Source: Chamaecyparis obtusa
Taxonomy: Eukaryota; Streptophyta; Pinopsida; Cupressales; Cupressaceae
Direction: 5' to 3'
Assembly (NCBI GenBank): GCA_027943335.1
Contig: BSBK01008426.1
Coordinates: forward strand, 1-64,000
Length of the DNA stretch: 64,000 nucleotides
The position numbers and the translations under genes were made by a program. Shown here in pieces: positions 1-11,581 of the stretch (the stretch's first letter is position 1; every line of letters begins with the position of its first letter). The notes under the pieces are model-generated. The model was not told the origin of the DNA. It ran no database searches and saw only the letters and a list, made by a program, of their open reading frames with translations.

Positions 1-991
1 TGTAAAAAACAATATATAATAACTAATGAAAAAATTAGTTCCCTGCCTTATATAGGGAGGGACTAATAATGAAAACATTAGTTCATTTCCTTATATATGC
101 AGGGACTAAAAAAAGTGAGACCGTTATATAAAAGGTGTTTGAGTTCTAGGCTGGAAACTTGAAAGAGAATATGTGTTCATTTGTGCATCTTTTCATGCTT
201 CTATATGAATTACTATAATCATTTGAATGTGACGTAGTTATATGTCTCATGTTTGTAACCTATATATATAAATTTTATTTTATTTTTATTTTTGTTGTAT
301 AAAAAAATATTTGGTAATAATTTTCATTTAGATAATATTTATTAGTACTTCATAAAAAAATATTTAAAAATATATAAAAAAATTAAACACTTAATAATAA
401 AATTTTGAGTACAATATCTCAAATGAAATGCAAGCAAACAATAAATTATTTTTCTTCTAATCTCTATGTTGGATGAAAAATAAGCAAAAAAATTACATGT
501 TTTAACTAGCTAGGTATATTCATCTCAAGAACTAATCTTGAATGAGTATGAAAGAAATCAAATATTTTAGAAAACTTTTTTAAGAGACTGTTTAAATGGT
601 AAGTTTTCTAAATATCATGAATGTGATAAACAAAAAAGTCAAATTATATTCAAATTACATAAATGAAAAAATATGTGTGGGTAGTTGAATGTTGGAAAAT
701 AACCCTACAAATGGGATATGTGAACTTGAGTCATTAGAGATGAATTCAAGGTAGAGGGACCAAATGAATGGATGTCATCAATAGGATGTACTTAAGAAGG
801 CATACCCTCCTTTTTCTAGGTGGATCGACAAGGAATTGAGGAGCTTGATAATTGGTGGGGTACTAAGGAAGTGTGTGTGTTTGCAATGAAAATATTGAAT
901 TTATTACATTAATATGAAGTTAGGGATGTGACTAATCAACCCTATCCCAATAATTAATTTAAATAAAAGTTTTACATGAAGAGTGAGCCTC
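1..991 (+). repeat. Direct repeat, copy 1 (truncated by window start)
   Basis: Nearly identical, in the same orientation, to 16367-17362, with only scattered substitutions and small indels such as an extra TA pair in an AT run. The match begins at base 1, so the repeat probably extends left of the window. It stops after the shared GAGTGAGCCTC. Here the polypyrimidine tract follows; in copy 2 a LINE ORF1 region follows. A small inverted repeat near the start pairs TTAGTTCCCT with AGGGACTAA around 37-67. No coding capacity is seen. It could be the 5' leader of the LINE that follows copy 2; LTR identity is unlikely because no TG..CA boundary or PBS is visible. Confidence 0.85.
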
Positions 992-1508
992 TCTCTCCCC
1001 CCTCCCCTCCCCCTCCGTCTCCCTCTCCCCCTCACTCCCCCTCACCCCCCCTCCCCTTCCCACTCTCTCTTTCCCTCTCCCTCCTCCTCTCCCTCTTCCT
1101 CTCACTCCTCTCCCTCTCCCTCTCCCCATCCCCCTCTCACTCCTTCCCTCTCCCTCTCCCTCTCCCTCTCCCTCTCCCTCCTCCTCCTGCTCCCTCCTCT
1201 CCCTCTCCCTCTCCCCGTCCCCGCCCCCGTCCCCCTCTCACTCCCCCTCCCTCTCCCACTCCCACTCCTTTCCTCCCCCTCCTTTCCTTCCTCCCTCTCC
1301 CTATCCCTCTTCCTCTGCCCCTCTCTCTCCCCCTCCCCTCCCTCTCCCCCTCCCCCCTTACTCCACTCCCCCTCCCACTCTATTTCCCTCTCCCTCTCCC
1401 TCTCCCTCCTCCTCTCCCTCTCCCTCTTCATCTCACTCCTCCTCCCACTCCTCCTCCCTCCTCTCTCATCTCCCTCTCCCCTCTCCCCCTCTCTCCTTCC
1501 TCTATCCA

Positions 1509-1563
<55 letters not shown>

Positions 1564-1769
1564 ATTCCCACCACCCTCTCTCTCCCTCCCACTCCCACTC
1601 CTTCCCACTCCCCCTCCCTCTCCCTCTCCCTCTCCCTCTCCCCCCTCTCACTGCCACTCCCACTCTCCTTTCTCTGTCTCCCTCCCACTCCCACTTCGAA
1701 TTCCACCTGCACCCCCCTCTCTCTCTCTCCCTCCCATTCTCACTCCCACTCCCAGCCCCCTCTCCCTCT

Positions 1770-1800
<31 letters not shown>

Positions 1801-3151
1801 CATCTACCTCTACCCCTCCCTCTCCCCCTCTCACTCCCCCTCCCTCTCCCTCTCCCTCTCCCTCTCCCTCTCCCACTCCTTCCCTCCCCCTCCCCCTCCC
1901 CCTCCCTCTCCCTCTCCACCCTCACTCCCCCTCCCACTCTCTTTCCCTCTCCCTCTCCCTCCTCCTCCTCTCCCTCTCCCTCTCCCCCTCCCACTCCTTC
2001 CCTCCCTCTCCCTCTCTCCTTCCTCCCTCTCCCTCTCCCTCTCCCTCTCCTTCCCTCCCCCTCCCTCTCCCTCTGCCCCTCTCACTCCCCCTCACTCCCC
2101 CTCTCCCTCTCCCTCTCCCTCTGCCCCTCTCACTCCCCCTCCCCCTCTCCTTCCCTCCCCCTCCCTCTCCCTCTGCCCCTCTCACTCCCCCTCACTCCCC
2201 CTCCCACTCTCTTTCCCTCTCCCTCTCCCACTCCTTCCCTCCCTCTCCCCCTCCCTCTCCCCCTCCCACTTCCCTCCCACTCCCACTCCCACTCCCACTC
2301 CCACTCCCACCCCCCCTCCCCCCTCCTTTCTCACTCCCCCTCCCCCCCTCTCCCCCTCTCACTCCCACTCCCACTCCCACTCCCCCTCTCACTTCCCTCC
2401 CTCTCCCGCTCCCTCTCCCCCTCTCACTCCCACTCCCACTCCCACTCCCTCCCTCCTCTTCCTCTCTCTCTCTCTCTCTCCCTCCCTACCACTCCCACCC
2501 CCTCTCTCTCTCTCTCCCTCCCACTCCCACCCCCTTCTCCCCCTCTCCCACCTCCACCCACACACCCCCACTTTCCCTCTCCCTCTCCCTCCTCCTCCTC
2601 TCCCTCTCCCCCTCCCACTCCTTCCCTCCCTCTCCCTCTCTCCTTCCTCCCTCTCCCTCTCATCCTCCCACTCCTTCCCTCCCCCCTCCCTCTGCCCCTC
2701 TCACTCCCCCTCACTCCCCCTCCCACTCTCTTTCCCTCTCCCTCTCCCTCCTCCTCTCCCTCACTCCTTCCCCCACTCCCACTCCCACCCCCAGCCCGCC
2801 TCCCCCCTCCTTTCTCACTCCCCCTCCCCCTCTCGCCCTCTCACTTCCCTCCCACTCCCACTCCCACTCCCCCTCCCCCTCTCACTTCCCTCCCACTCCC
2901 ACTCCCCCCCCTCCCACCCCTATCTCTCTCTCCCCTCCCTACCACTCCCACCCCCCTCTGTCTCTCCCTCCCACTCCCACTCCCACCCCTCCCCTCTCTC
3001 TCCAACTCCCACCCCCCCTCTCTCTCCCTCCCACTCTCAGCCCCACCCACACCCCCCCTCCCTCTCACTTCCCTCGCCACCCCTTCCCACTCCAACTCCT
3101 CCCCACTTGCCCACCTCTTTCCACTCCCTCTCCATCTCACTCCCCCTCCCC

Positions 3152-3209
<58 letters not shown>

Positions 3210-3263
3210 CCTCCCTCTCCCACTCCCATCGCCACCGCACCTCCCCCTGGCCGCCCCCGCTCC

Positions 3264-3299
<36 letters not shown>

Positions 3300-3344
3300 C
3301 CCCTCCCACTCCCTTCCCTCTATCCCCCCCCCCACACACACACA
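992..3344. repeat. 2.35-kb C/T-only low-complexity tract (CCCTCT/CCCACT-like)
   Basis: The plus strand is almost entirely C and T, with occasional A (CCCACT variants) and very few G. Runs of (CT)n occur at about 1514-1560, 1780-1800 and 3155-3210. It ends in a C run and a short (CA)n at about 3330-3344. Long open frames exist on both strands (Ser/Pro/Leu on plus, Arg/Glu/Gly on minus) only because the sequence lacks A/G-containing stop codons; they are not genes. A homopyrimidine tract this long can in principle form triplex (H-DNA) structure, and the G-rich minus strand contains many GGG runs. Confidence 0.95.
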
Positions 3345-4705
3345 TAAAACAAGTGCCTCAAATCCAAGTGAATGTCAAAGTTAAATCAAATAAGCACATA
3401 TAAAAGACTAAAATCTAATTTTCACACACTTCACATAAAAAATAAGTGGATGCAAGGTGGAATACATTAAACAAAGTGGATTCCAAAGTTCAAATAAATA
3501 AACTGTTATTTCCAAACTTATTTTGAATACTCACACAATCATTTTGAATACATACAAAGAATAGAAATAAAAATAAATTCAATTTTACACATACAAATTG
3601 AATAAAATATAAGTGAATGCTAAAGTAGTAATGGCCCCACAAAAACAAAAATTTATCATATTAGAGTGAATAAAAATTTATCTGGAACACCCAAATGTAA
3701 AGAGGAAATGAAAACTGAGACAAAGCCAAGACAAGACTGATAAATACAAAATCTGTACATAGAGGGATCACGGGTCAAAAGCAATGGAGTTTTTCCCCGA
3801 AATGATGCCAATGACACAAATGCGCAAAAAGATGAGGAACGTCAAAAAGAAATATGGAATTCATGGAAATTTATGACAGAGTGTAGGAGCATGATCACTG
3901 GAAATTTATGACATGGAAGATTGGAAATGGAAAAGACAAGCAAAACAACCATTTGACATAGTTGTGTTACCTGTTTAAACCAAAGAATATTCCTAGCAAT
4001 GAAGAAACACAGGGAGAGGATAAATCAACCATCACGTTTCTTGGAAAGAATCTTGTTTGATGAAATTATGTTTCATCAGATCAACAGTTTGGGAATGTGT
4101 GTGAAGATAGGCTTGATAAGGATGAAAGAACAACAAGAAAATAGTGGAGGCAGAACAAGAAAATGGTGGAGGCAGGGAAAGATTGTGTTGCATCTTTCTG
4201 TGCTCCCATTCACACAGAAAGATTGGGTGCAGCATCAAATGTACCTGACGCCCTTGGTGAACACGAAGAAATCTTAGCAATGGTGAAGACGAAGAAATCA
4301 GAAGAAATCTGATCTTAGCCCCTGTTACAATTGCAGGCTGGGTGCAGACCGTCATCTTAGCAATGGTGAAACCGTCAGTCACCTTGACAATTTCTTTCCT
4401 CCGAATCAATCAGAACAGGAAAAAATTGAACTGCAAACTAAACTAAAAAAATACAATCTGCCCATGCTTTGCTCATGAATTCCCCATAAATAGATTAGAT
4501 GAAATCGAGTTTTTTCCTTAACGGTAATATTTAAAAAATAAAATACAAGGCTGTTATATAAAACGCTTTAGAAATTGAGTTCGAGTTTTTTTTCCCAACG
4601 GTAATGTAAAAAAAAAAAAAACAACAAAACAAAACAAGAGCCCATGGTGACTCTGTGCCTTGTGCAAGAGTTAGAAGGTAGATGAGATAGGTGACATTTG
4701 CAGTA
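3345..4705. other. No recognisable gene
   Basis: AT-rich sequence of about 1.36 kb. Short open frames around 3999-4409 exist on both strands but resemble no known family and overlap a locally repetitive GAAGAAATC-containing stretch near 4265-4310. Nothing else is identifiable. Confidence 0.5.
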
Positions 4706-4769
4706 TATATTTTTTATAAATAAATAGTAATTACACCTTGATATTATATGGCAAATATAAAATCAATAA
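4706..4769. repeat. Left part of 364-bp tandem unit A (split by Harbinger)
   Basis: This sequence ending AAATCAATAA matches 13917-13980 with few differences. It is the left fragment of a repeat unit whose right part lies beyond the Harbinger element at 13614-13916. The last three bases, TAA at 4767-4769, form the left target-site duplication. Confidence 0.85.
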
Positions 4770-4784
4770 GGGCCCGTTTGGTTG
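4770..4784 (+). repeat. Left terminal inverted repeat of Harbinger
   Basis: Fifteen bases, a perfect inverse of 13599-13613. Further inward the two ends share only a G-rich and GGTTAT-containing character, not exact identity. Confidence 0.95.
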
Positions 4785-4854
4785 GGGAATTGAAAAATAA
4801 TGCAAATCATGGTTATCTATACCCTGGTTATACAAACCCCGGTTATTCTTTTTT

Positions 4855-5075
4855 GGGACTGTTTGGTTGCCCTGGAAGATGGATTTGTAAATCCACATTC
4901 TCCGTTTGGTTGTCAAATTGAAAATAGGAATTCGAATTTATGAAATTCTCATTCTCTGTTTGGTTGAACATTTTCGAATTGGGATTAGAATGCAGGTCTC
5001 CATATTCTCTGTTTGGTTCTGCACTTTGAATTAGAATTTGAGTTTGGGTCTCCATCTTCTTCGTTTGGTTGTTCA
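4855..5075 (+). repeat. Subterminal repeats of Harbinger (left)
   Basis: CGTTTGGTTG or TGTTTGGTT recurs at about 4860, 4903, 4958, 5013 and 5062, spaced roughly 45-55 bases, each followed by a variant of an AATTGGAATTxGAAT block. Such subterminal arrays are typical transposase-binding regions in DNA transposons; that role here is inference. Confidence 0.7.
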
Positions 5076-5099
5076 TTTCAAATTAGAATTGGAATATGA

Positions 5100-5290
5100 C
5101 ACCGATTTTTTATTTTTTATTTTTTTAAATTAATTTATGATTAGTCAGTTTTGATATATTTATTATATTTTATTGACCTATGTTAATTATATTTATTATA
5201 TTTATTTATAAATAATTATATTTATTATTTATTATTATATTTAATTATATTTATTATATTTTGTTAATTTATTATATTTATTTCAATTTG
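5100..5290. repeat. AT-rich simple sequence (TATTTATT-type)
   Basis: Imperfect repetition of TTATATTTATTATATTT with almost no G or C. No coding potential. Confidence 0.8.
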
Positions 5291-6620
5291 AAATTTTAAA
5301 GTTAATTGAACTTGAATTTGTGTATTTAATCCATCATAAGAAATCAATACAATGAAAGTAACAAGATTGCATTGCTCGGTAATATAAAATATTCTATCAG
5401 TTGGCTAAATCAATTGGAGAGTTATAAGATAAAGCTTGGCATACTTTTAGTGCTTTCCAATCTATTGATTTGAGAACCAATACAATGTCCAACATCAACC
5501 AATGCTCTTGGTAGTCTTCACAGGTGGGGTTGGTGTACTTTGTAATGTTCAAACATTATAATATTACTAAGGAAGACATATAATAGGATAAATGTATGGA
5601 GAAAATAAACTTTGAAACCCACAAGGTATTTTTGGGATTTAGGATTATGGAGCTTCAAGCCCTTATGTGGCCAAAGTATAGTAATGTTTGTGAAAAATAT
5701 ATAAAAACTTGTAGGAAAGGTAAAAGGTTGTGGCAAGGTAAAAATTATAAATGCCACATTATAAATCTAGAGAATTTTACTATGAAAGGGTCGTGCATCA
5801 TACCCACTCCAATAATTTCTTTCAAGAACTTGCAACCTCATTACTTTCCTAGCAAGACTTGGTATGACACACACAAGTGGTATAGGATAATGAGGACCTT
5901 TTATTTTACCTCATATGCCTTGTTTGTCTTTTCAAACTACACCCAATAGTGATTGTGGAAGACCTACAGAGCTAGTCGTTGCAACTTTTAACATGAGAAG
6001 GGATAGTATTCTTGTAGAGAGTCAGAAGTACGTGAAGAGAAGGAACAATGCTAGTGTGGTGTGAAGTTTTTTTGTTGGCAAACCTATTAGCATTAGGGGT
6101 GGTACCCTATCCTAGTGGTGTCACATGTGGAAGGGAATTAGGATTTTAGGAGAAAATATCACAAGTCTAAAGCTCGACCTCATGTAAGTGGAAATGGTGT
6201 CATGTGGACATGAATCAACATAGTGGAAGGAAGCAAGTTGGGTGTGGTTAATCAAGAAAATGATAATGGCGCATATGAGAAGATTGTGAATTCAAGTAGA
6301 GGTAAGAGGAAAGTCAATATCAAAGGGAAAGGGGAAGAATATTCAGAGTATTAGTGAATATTGTGACAAAAAATGTATTTACCCTTAAATGGCTTACTCC
6401 TTTGAATTAATCACAGAACAAATTATTAAAATACATCAAATATAAATCAATCATTATAAATATCATCTTTAATTATCATATTAAACATATTTATTTTTTA
6501 TTCACATTTATTTCATTTCAAAGATTCCAAATTACTAACACATTGCTCATATCACATCAAAATATAAATAAGTTATCTAGTCCACATATATATCTATCTC
6601 CAAAAAATTATCAAACTAAG
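5291..6620. other. Harbinger internal region, no recognised gene
   Basis: The longest open frame is 5596-5949 on the plus strand (117 codons), with no family I recognise and no clear splice context. Downstream, to about 6360, there are scattered short open stretches with frequent stops. This could be a captured and decayed gene fragment, but that cannot be shown from the sequence. Confidence 0.35.
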
Positions 6621-6668
6621 TAGTAAGATGACCAAACTAAATAGAATGATTGTTGCACAAAGAAGACG

Positions 6669-7075
6669 TCATAAAAACAAGATTTCGGCTTTGGATGTAG
6701 CCTCCGCTTTTGCCATAGTTTTCTCTAGTCTTTTACAATTCTTGCACTCGTCATCTACAACAGGTCTGTGTGTCCAATGTACTGATGATGTAGACAATGA
6801 TGGGGTGTCATTGACCCATCGAAAGTAACCGCATCCAGCTCCATCCTACAATACAAATAAGTTAGTCTCGCTATAATGACTAATATTTATTATTTGTAAA
6901 TATTTAAATATTGTGCATTTAACAACCTTATAGAAGTTTTTACATCCCCAAAATTACGGCCTGGATTCTCCTCTGTCTGTGACTTCCTCAACACACTACG
7001 CAATCCATCACTGCAGTCACACATAGGAGCATTCCTCGTAGCCGTCAGCACTGTATCAAGCAAAAATTTGTTCAT
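6669..7075 (-). pseudogene. GRF-type zinc-finger protein fragment inside Harbinger
   Basis: Two minus-strand exons join in frame. Exon A (to 6944) encodes a segment containing APMCDCSDG and EENPGRNF. The intron 6943-6846 has a GT donor and a TTGTATTGTAG acceptor. Exon B (6845-6669) begins DGAGCGYFRWVND and ends in a charged CKNCKRLEKT helix before a TGA. The order CxC, NPGRxF, GCGYFRW is the zf-GRF (PF06839) pattern of plant proteins with a C-terminal coiled coil. The third zinc-ligand cysteine expected just after NPGRNF is missing, so the finger may not fold. The 5' boundary is uncertain: the ATG at 7075 may be fortuitous, and an acceptor-like CAG lies at about 7050. It may be cargo or an ancestral part of the element. 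Confidence 0.7.
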
Positions 7076-7326
7076 TCATATTAATTTTGTTCGCTATAAC
7101 AACATGAATATATTATATGGGTACAAATTAATAAAGTTATGCAAAAAATATAATGACACAGCTATAGCATCAGATATAACAATATCCATGAACTGGGTGG
7201 TGGTGTGAAAACACACCGTTAAATAAAAAAGCACAAGTAGATCCACCGTCTGTGCCCTTATGCCCCACATTCGATGATCAATCCTGCATCTCCAAAGTAA
7301 ACATGATACAAAAACTAAAACCTATT

Positions 7327-8029
7327 CATTTTTAAATGGAATACACCAAGGAGTACCATCAGAAATTTTGACTGTTTACAAACATGTACAGTAAACAATC
7401 ATCAGATAGCTCATTTTTTTATCAACATATGTGGATATTTTTTGCATCGATATTTGAAATACCTTCTTGGTTCGATTGTGTAGATAGTTTTGGATCACAC
7501 TCTGTGATTCATCATCGGGATTGCAAGAGATAGTTTGAGACCAAAATGATTGCAATAGATCAAAATGGACTTTTCTTTCACTTATTTTTATCTCTTCCAT
7601 CCCCACGAAGGATCACAGAGTGTGACCGTAAAATATCTACAAAATCAAATCCAGAAGCTATTTCAAACATATTTAATGTCAGCATATGTGTAGTCTCACT
7701 TTATCATGTGTAGTCTCAAAACTATCCATTTCTATTTCTGTACCTATCACATGGTTTTTTAAAATGAATAAAAAATGAAAAAAAATTGAAGATGATATAG
7801 AGCATTAAACAAAGTAGAATAATTTAACTTAATTTTGTAATGTGACAATAATAACAAGATGGTTAATACATACAAAATCATGAACAATACAATTGTCTAC
7901 CAAAACACATCTATAAAATCATGTCTGAAGAACTAGAAATGGATAGTTAAGAGACTACATCTTAACAATACATTAAATGAAGCATTCATCATGTGGTACT
8001 CCTTCGTGTATTCCACTTAAAAACAAATG
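7327..8029. repeat. Fold-back (inverted-repeat) insert in Harbinger
   Basis: The roughly 33-base arm at 7327-7358 (core GGAATACACCAAGGAGTACCA) is inverted at 7994-8029. A second inverted pair lies inside: TAGTCTCAAAACTATCCATTTC at about 7711 against 7934-7957. A third, ATCACACTCTGTGAT, lies at about 7493 against 7612. The arms do not share one centre, so this is a cluster of fold-backs rather than one clean hairpin. No coding sequence is recognised. Confidence 0.65.
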
Positions 8030-8110
8030 CAAGCTAATATGTCTAAAAGCACTCGAAATTCAAAAGACGAGAGAAACAAGGTTTCCTAAAACTGGAGAGA
8101 AGAATAAAAA

Positions 8111-8383
8111 AATGGAGAGAAAGACAAACACTGTATAAAATTAAGTATAAATTGACAAGCACACTCTGTGAAAGCCAACATAATCACTAGCAACACAAAA
8201 TAATGGAGAGGAAAATGAGCACTATATAAAATGAAGTATAAAATGACAAGCACACTCTATGAAAGCCAACATAATCACTACCAACACAAAATAATGGAGA
8301 GGAAAATGAGCACTATATAAAATGAAGTATAAAATGACAAACACACTCTGTGAAAGCCAACATAACCACTAGCAACACAAAAT
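8111..8383. repeat. Tandem repeat, about 91 bp x 3
   Basis: AATGGAGAG recurs at 8111, 8202 and 8293. Each unit continues through a conserved GACAAGCACACTCTGTGAAA-like segment to CAACACAAAATAAT. The second and third units are nearly identical; the first is more diverged. Confidence 0.9.
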
Positions 8384-8555
8384 AATCTTGGCATGGATCC
8401 AAGGAATTAACACAATAAAAATACCGGCAGGTACTTACTAGTGGCTCCAACATAAATATCCAATGCTTCCATTTCTCATAAAACTATATTTTGTAAGGTC
8501 ATAATCGGGTTATCATCTTCATATTCTTGTCATCTTAATAATGGAGATGAACAGC

Positions 8556-9011
8556 AATATCATATTCAGTATCATATTCAACTTATGATACTTAATATGA
8601 TACTAAATATGATACTGCTTGTGATACTGAATATGATACTGCTTATGATACTGAATATTCAGTATCATAAGCAGTATCATATTCAGCTTATGATACTGAA
8701 TATGATACTACTTATGATACTAGATATGATACTGAATATTCAGTAGCATATTCAATAATCATATTCATGAACAGTAGTATCATATTCGGTATCATATTCA
8801 ACAATCATATTCATGAACAGCAGTAACATATTTAGTATCATATTCAGAAATCATGATCATGGACAACACTATCATATTTAGCAATCATATTCATGAACAA
8901 CAGTATCATATTCAGCTTATGATACTGAATATGATACTTAATATGACTCTGCTTATGATACTGAATATGATACTAAATATTTAGTATCATATTCAGCATT
9001 CATATTCAGCT
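8556..9011. repeat. Palindromic AT-rich repeat cluster (GTATCATATTCA motif)
   Basis: About 450 bases built from ATGATACTGAATATGATACT and its inverse GTATCATATTCAG, alternating in both orientations, with true palindrome centres such as TACTGAATATTCAGTA at about 8650 and 8736. It can fold into several hairpins or cruciforms. No open frame is supported. Confidence 0.85.
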
Positions 9012-9569
9012 CAAACTAAATATAGTCTTGAAACCCATCACAAAAGTCTCAACTACATTTAGTGATGAACAAAAATAAATGCTTGTCTGCATTGCTTCAA
9101 AAACACGTCCCATTGTTTTGTAGAAATCTTTGTGAATGATGATAGACATTCATAATATGAAATGCTGATGAAAAAGAAAAAGGAGGATAACCAATTCTAG
9201 CTATTGGTCTATTTAAGCACTGTATCCAGCAATAACGATTTCTTTTTCCTTCTGCTCACTCCACAAAGCCTAAAGGTTTAAAATGCTATAGAGACCTCCT
9301 GTTCACTATCTACATTTTGAGAGATTCATGTATACAAGGCATTGTCAGAATCAAGTATCCATCAAAAGGAAAACATACAACCATACATCAATATCTCTGC
9401 ATATGTCATCAAAAGGAAACCATACAACCATACATCAAATATCAAAGGAAACCACTATACTGCACAGTCATTAACCAACAAGAAAGTACAACCATTCTCT
9501 ATGTCTATAGTCTTCCCACATCCTACTCGCTAGGTCATCCCAGAACTGTGACCACTCATGTCTATCCTG

Positions 9570-10857
9570 CTAAGAGAAGCCATATGTCTGTAACATTGGC
9601 ACATCGACCCCACCACAATCACGATCATCCTCCTCTTCCACTTCCACCTCAAGTATGCCATCCACTTCCGTGATGTAATTGTGAAGTATGCAACACGCCA
9701 AAACAATATAGGATTGTGTCATGATATCATAAGTCATTGCATGTCTCAGGATTGGAAAACACTGCTTCACAATACCGAAGGTGCGTTCTACTGCATTTCT
9801 GAGAGAGGCGTGTCGGTTGTTGAACAACTCCCTGGCATTTTGTATTGGGTTTTCTCTTGAAAATTCCTTCAAGTGGTATCGTGTAGATTGGTAAGGAGTG
9901 AGAAATCCAAGGGCATTCGGATATCCCGCGTCCACTAGATAATATTTTCCTGTAGAGAGTTAGCAGAGTGTTAGGACTGAATACATAGTGTGCCCTTTAG
10001 TACATTAAACTATGATTTCACTTACTGGGGGGGACCTCAAGTGGTTTTGCTCTAGTCAGAGCTGAACCTAGAACATGACTATCGGCAGCAGACCCTTCCC
10101 AGCCGGCAAGAATGTATTGGAACATGCAGTTAAAGGAAACTGTAGTGAGCACATTTTGTGACAGGTTCCCTTTTCTATCATGATATTTACTCTGCTTCTC
10201 AATCTCGACAGTGACTGGGATGTGTGTTCCATCTATAGCTCCAACACAATCCTATCAAATATGGTGTATGGGAAAATGCAAAATCAGCCTCTGATATGGT
10301 GGGGAACACTGTACCAAACAACATAATCAAAAGACCAAACAATGCACCTTGAAGTACAGAACCATACGGGGGTTCCCAGTAATTTCAGGAGGAGTGCCCG
10401 GTCCAGGCGGTTTGAAGTAATCTCCATGAAGTGCTAAGATGCTCATCAATACCTTGTGAAAGTACCTACTGACTGTCTCTCTGGAGTGCCCAAAGTTATG
10501 GGCAATCTTGCGGTTCCGAAGATTGTGCCCAAGAGTGTGGAGGAACATCACTAGTTGTTCATCTATTGTCAAGTGTCTGCTATCCTTCAATGTTCCTCTC
10601 TACCTTAATATCATAGCTAGTTTAGAGAAGGTAGCCTGACTCATCTGAATCTGATCATGACAATCAACTTCAGTAGAGTGAACAATCTCTCTATAAAATG
10701 AATTGCCTTTTCGGATTCTTTTCCCTCTGTTTCTACCTTCTTCAGCTTGCAGTAGTTTGAGCACAACAACCAAGGCACAGAGACAAGAGATAATCCGGGT
10801 GTATGTGGTCTTCCTAAGTATTTGTGCATACACTAGTATACTGTCGTCAGGATCCAT
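9570..10857 (-). CDS. PIF/Harbinger DDE transposase (one nonsense codon)
   Basis: DNA-cutting and joining enzyme (nuclease) of the element. Three minus-strand exons, 10857-10348, 10251-10026 and 9949-9570, total 1,116 nt, exactly 372 codons including the stop. Intron 1 is GTGCAT..TTTGATAG and intron 2 is GTAAGTG..CTCTACAG. Residues 1-170 carry an N-terminal helix-turn-helix-like region (LTIDEQLVMFLHTLGHN, then GHSRETVSRYFHKVL). The catalytic acids of the HARBI1-like DDE_Tnp_4 fold are D177 (GAIDGTHIP), D252 (YLVDAGYPN) and E300 (VERTFG). The C-terminus has ACCILHNYI and an acidic tail. Codon 86 is TAG (10600-10602), where the family continues in frame; otherwise the protein is full length. 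An acceptor-like TTTCAG lies just upstream of the ATG, suggesting a 5' leader intron. Confidence 0.93.
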
Positions 10858-11091
10858 CAGTGGCCTGAAACGTGGACAACATAAACCTTGTCAGACATGA
10901 TTGTATATCAAGAAATGAAGTATGGGAGCAAGCAATAGTAAATGGAATATAGCAAGGACTGCCAACTGGTTAGGATCATAAGCCCATAAAGAACAATGCA
11001 AGAGTACATACCTATATAGATACAACAAGGAATAGCTATGTAGATGCAAGCACAGTGCATGATCATCTAATCTAATCTAAATTGCTATCAT

Positions 11092-11175
11092 ACATATGTA
11101 CATACAGGCATACATATATACATACATGTATACATACAGGCATACATACATACATACATGTATACATACATACCG
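11092..11175. repeat. (CATA)n microsatellite
   Basis: Repeated CATACATA/TGTATACATAC steps with CAGG interruptions. Simple sequence with no function inferred. Confidence 0.9.
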
Positions 11176-11391
11176 ATGTGCTAGATGTGGTGGATAAAGA
11201 TTGCAGCATTGAGAGTTTATTAAGGAAAATCGTCTTATATGTAAGACTTCATGATTTTCCTATCAAGCAAAACATAGAATAGCATAAAGTAGTTTGATAT
11301 ATCCTAATCAAGGAAATAAGGCTTTAAGAGCATATTGAAGTTATAGATGAGGTTCTCCTATGCAATGATTTGTACTTTGTTATATAGAGAA

Positions 11392-11540
11392 AAGACAAGG
11401 AAGGAATAGATAGTAATGTACGATCATATTTTGTGTCAAGTTAATCTATGTCCCTAGGAAGGAATAGAAAAGACAATGCATATTTTGTGTCAAGTTAATC
11501 TATGTCCCTAGGAAGGAATAGATAGTAATGTATGATCATC
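11392..11540. repeat. Short tandem duplication
   Basis: A segment containing TTTTGTGTCAAGTTAATCTA and CCCTAGGAAGGAATAGA occurs twice in succession (about 11427 and 11480), flanked by GATAGTAATGTACGATCAT-like sequence on both sides. Confidence 0.85.
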
Positions 11541-11581
11541 CAATACTATGTTAGAGAGGACATAATGTAATCAGACGCACT

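Noticed and set aside
976..3403. Very long Ser/Pro/Leu ORFs (802 and 806 codons) and minus-strand Arg/Glu/Gly ORFs
   Set aside because: They arise because a C/T-only sequence contains almost no stop codons; there is no codon bias, motif or start context.
8556..9011. CRISPR-like array
   Set aside because: Repeats are irregular, in both orientations, without uniform spacers, and the DNA is plant nuclear.
9317..9673. Plus-strand ORF of 118 codons
   Set aside because: It overlaps the antisense of the Harbinger transposase 3' end, contains a local CATACAACCATACATCAA-type direct repeat, and has no family resemblance.
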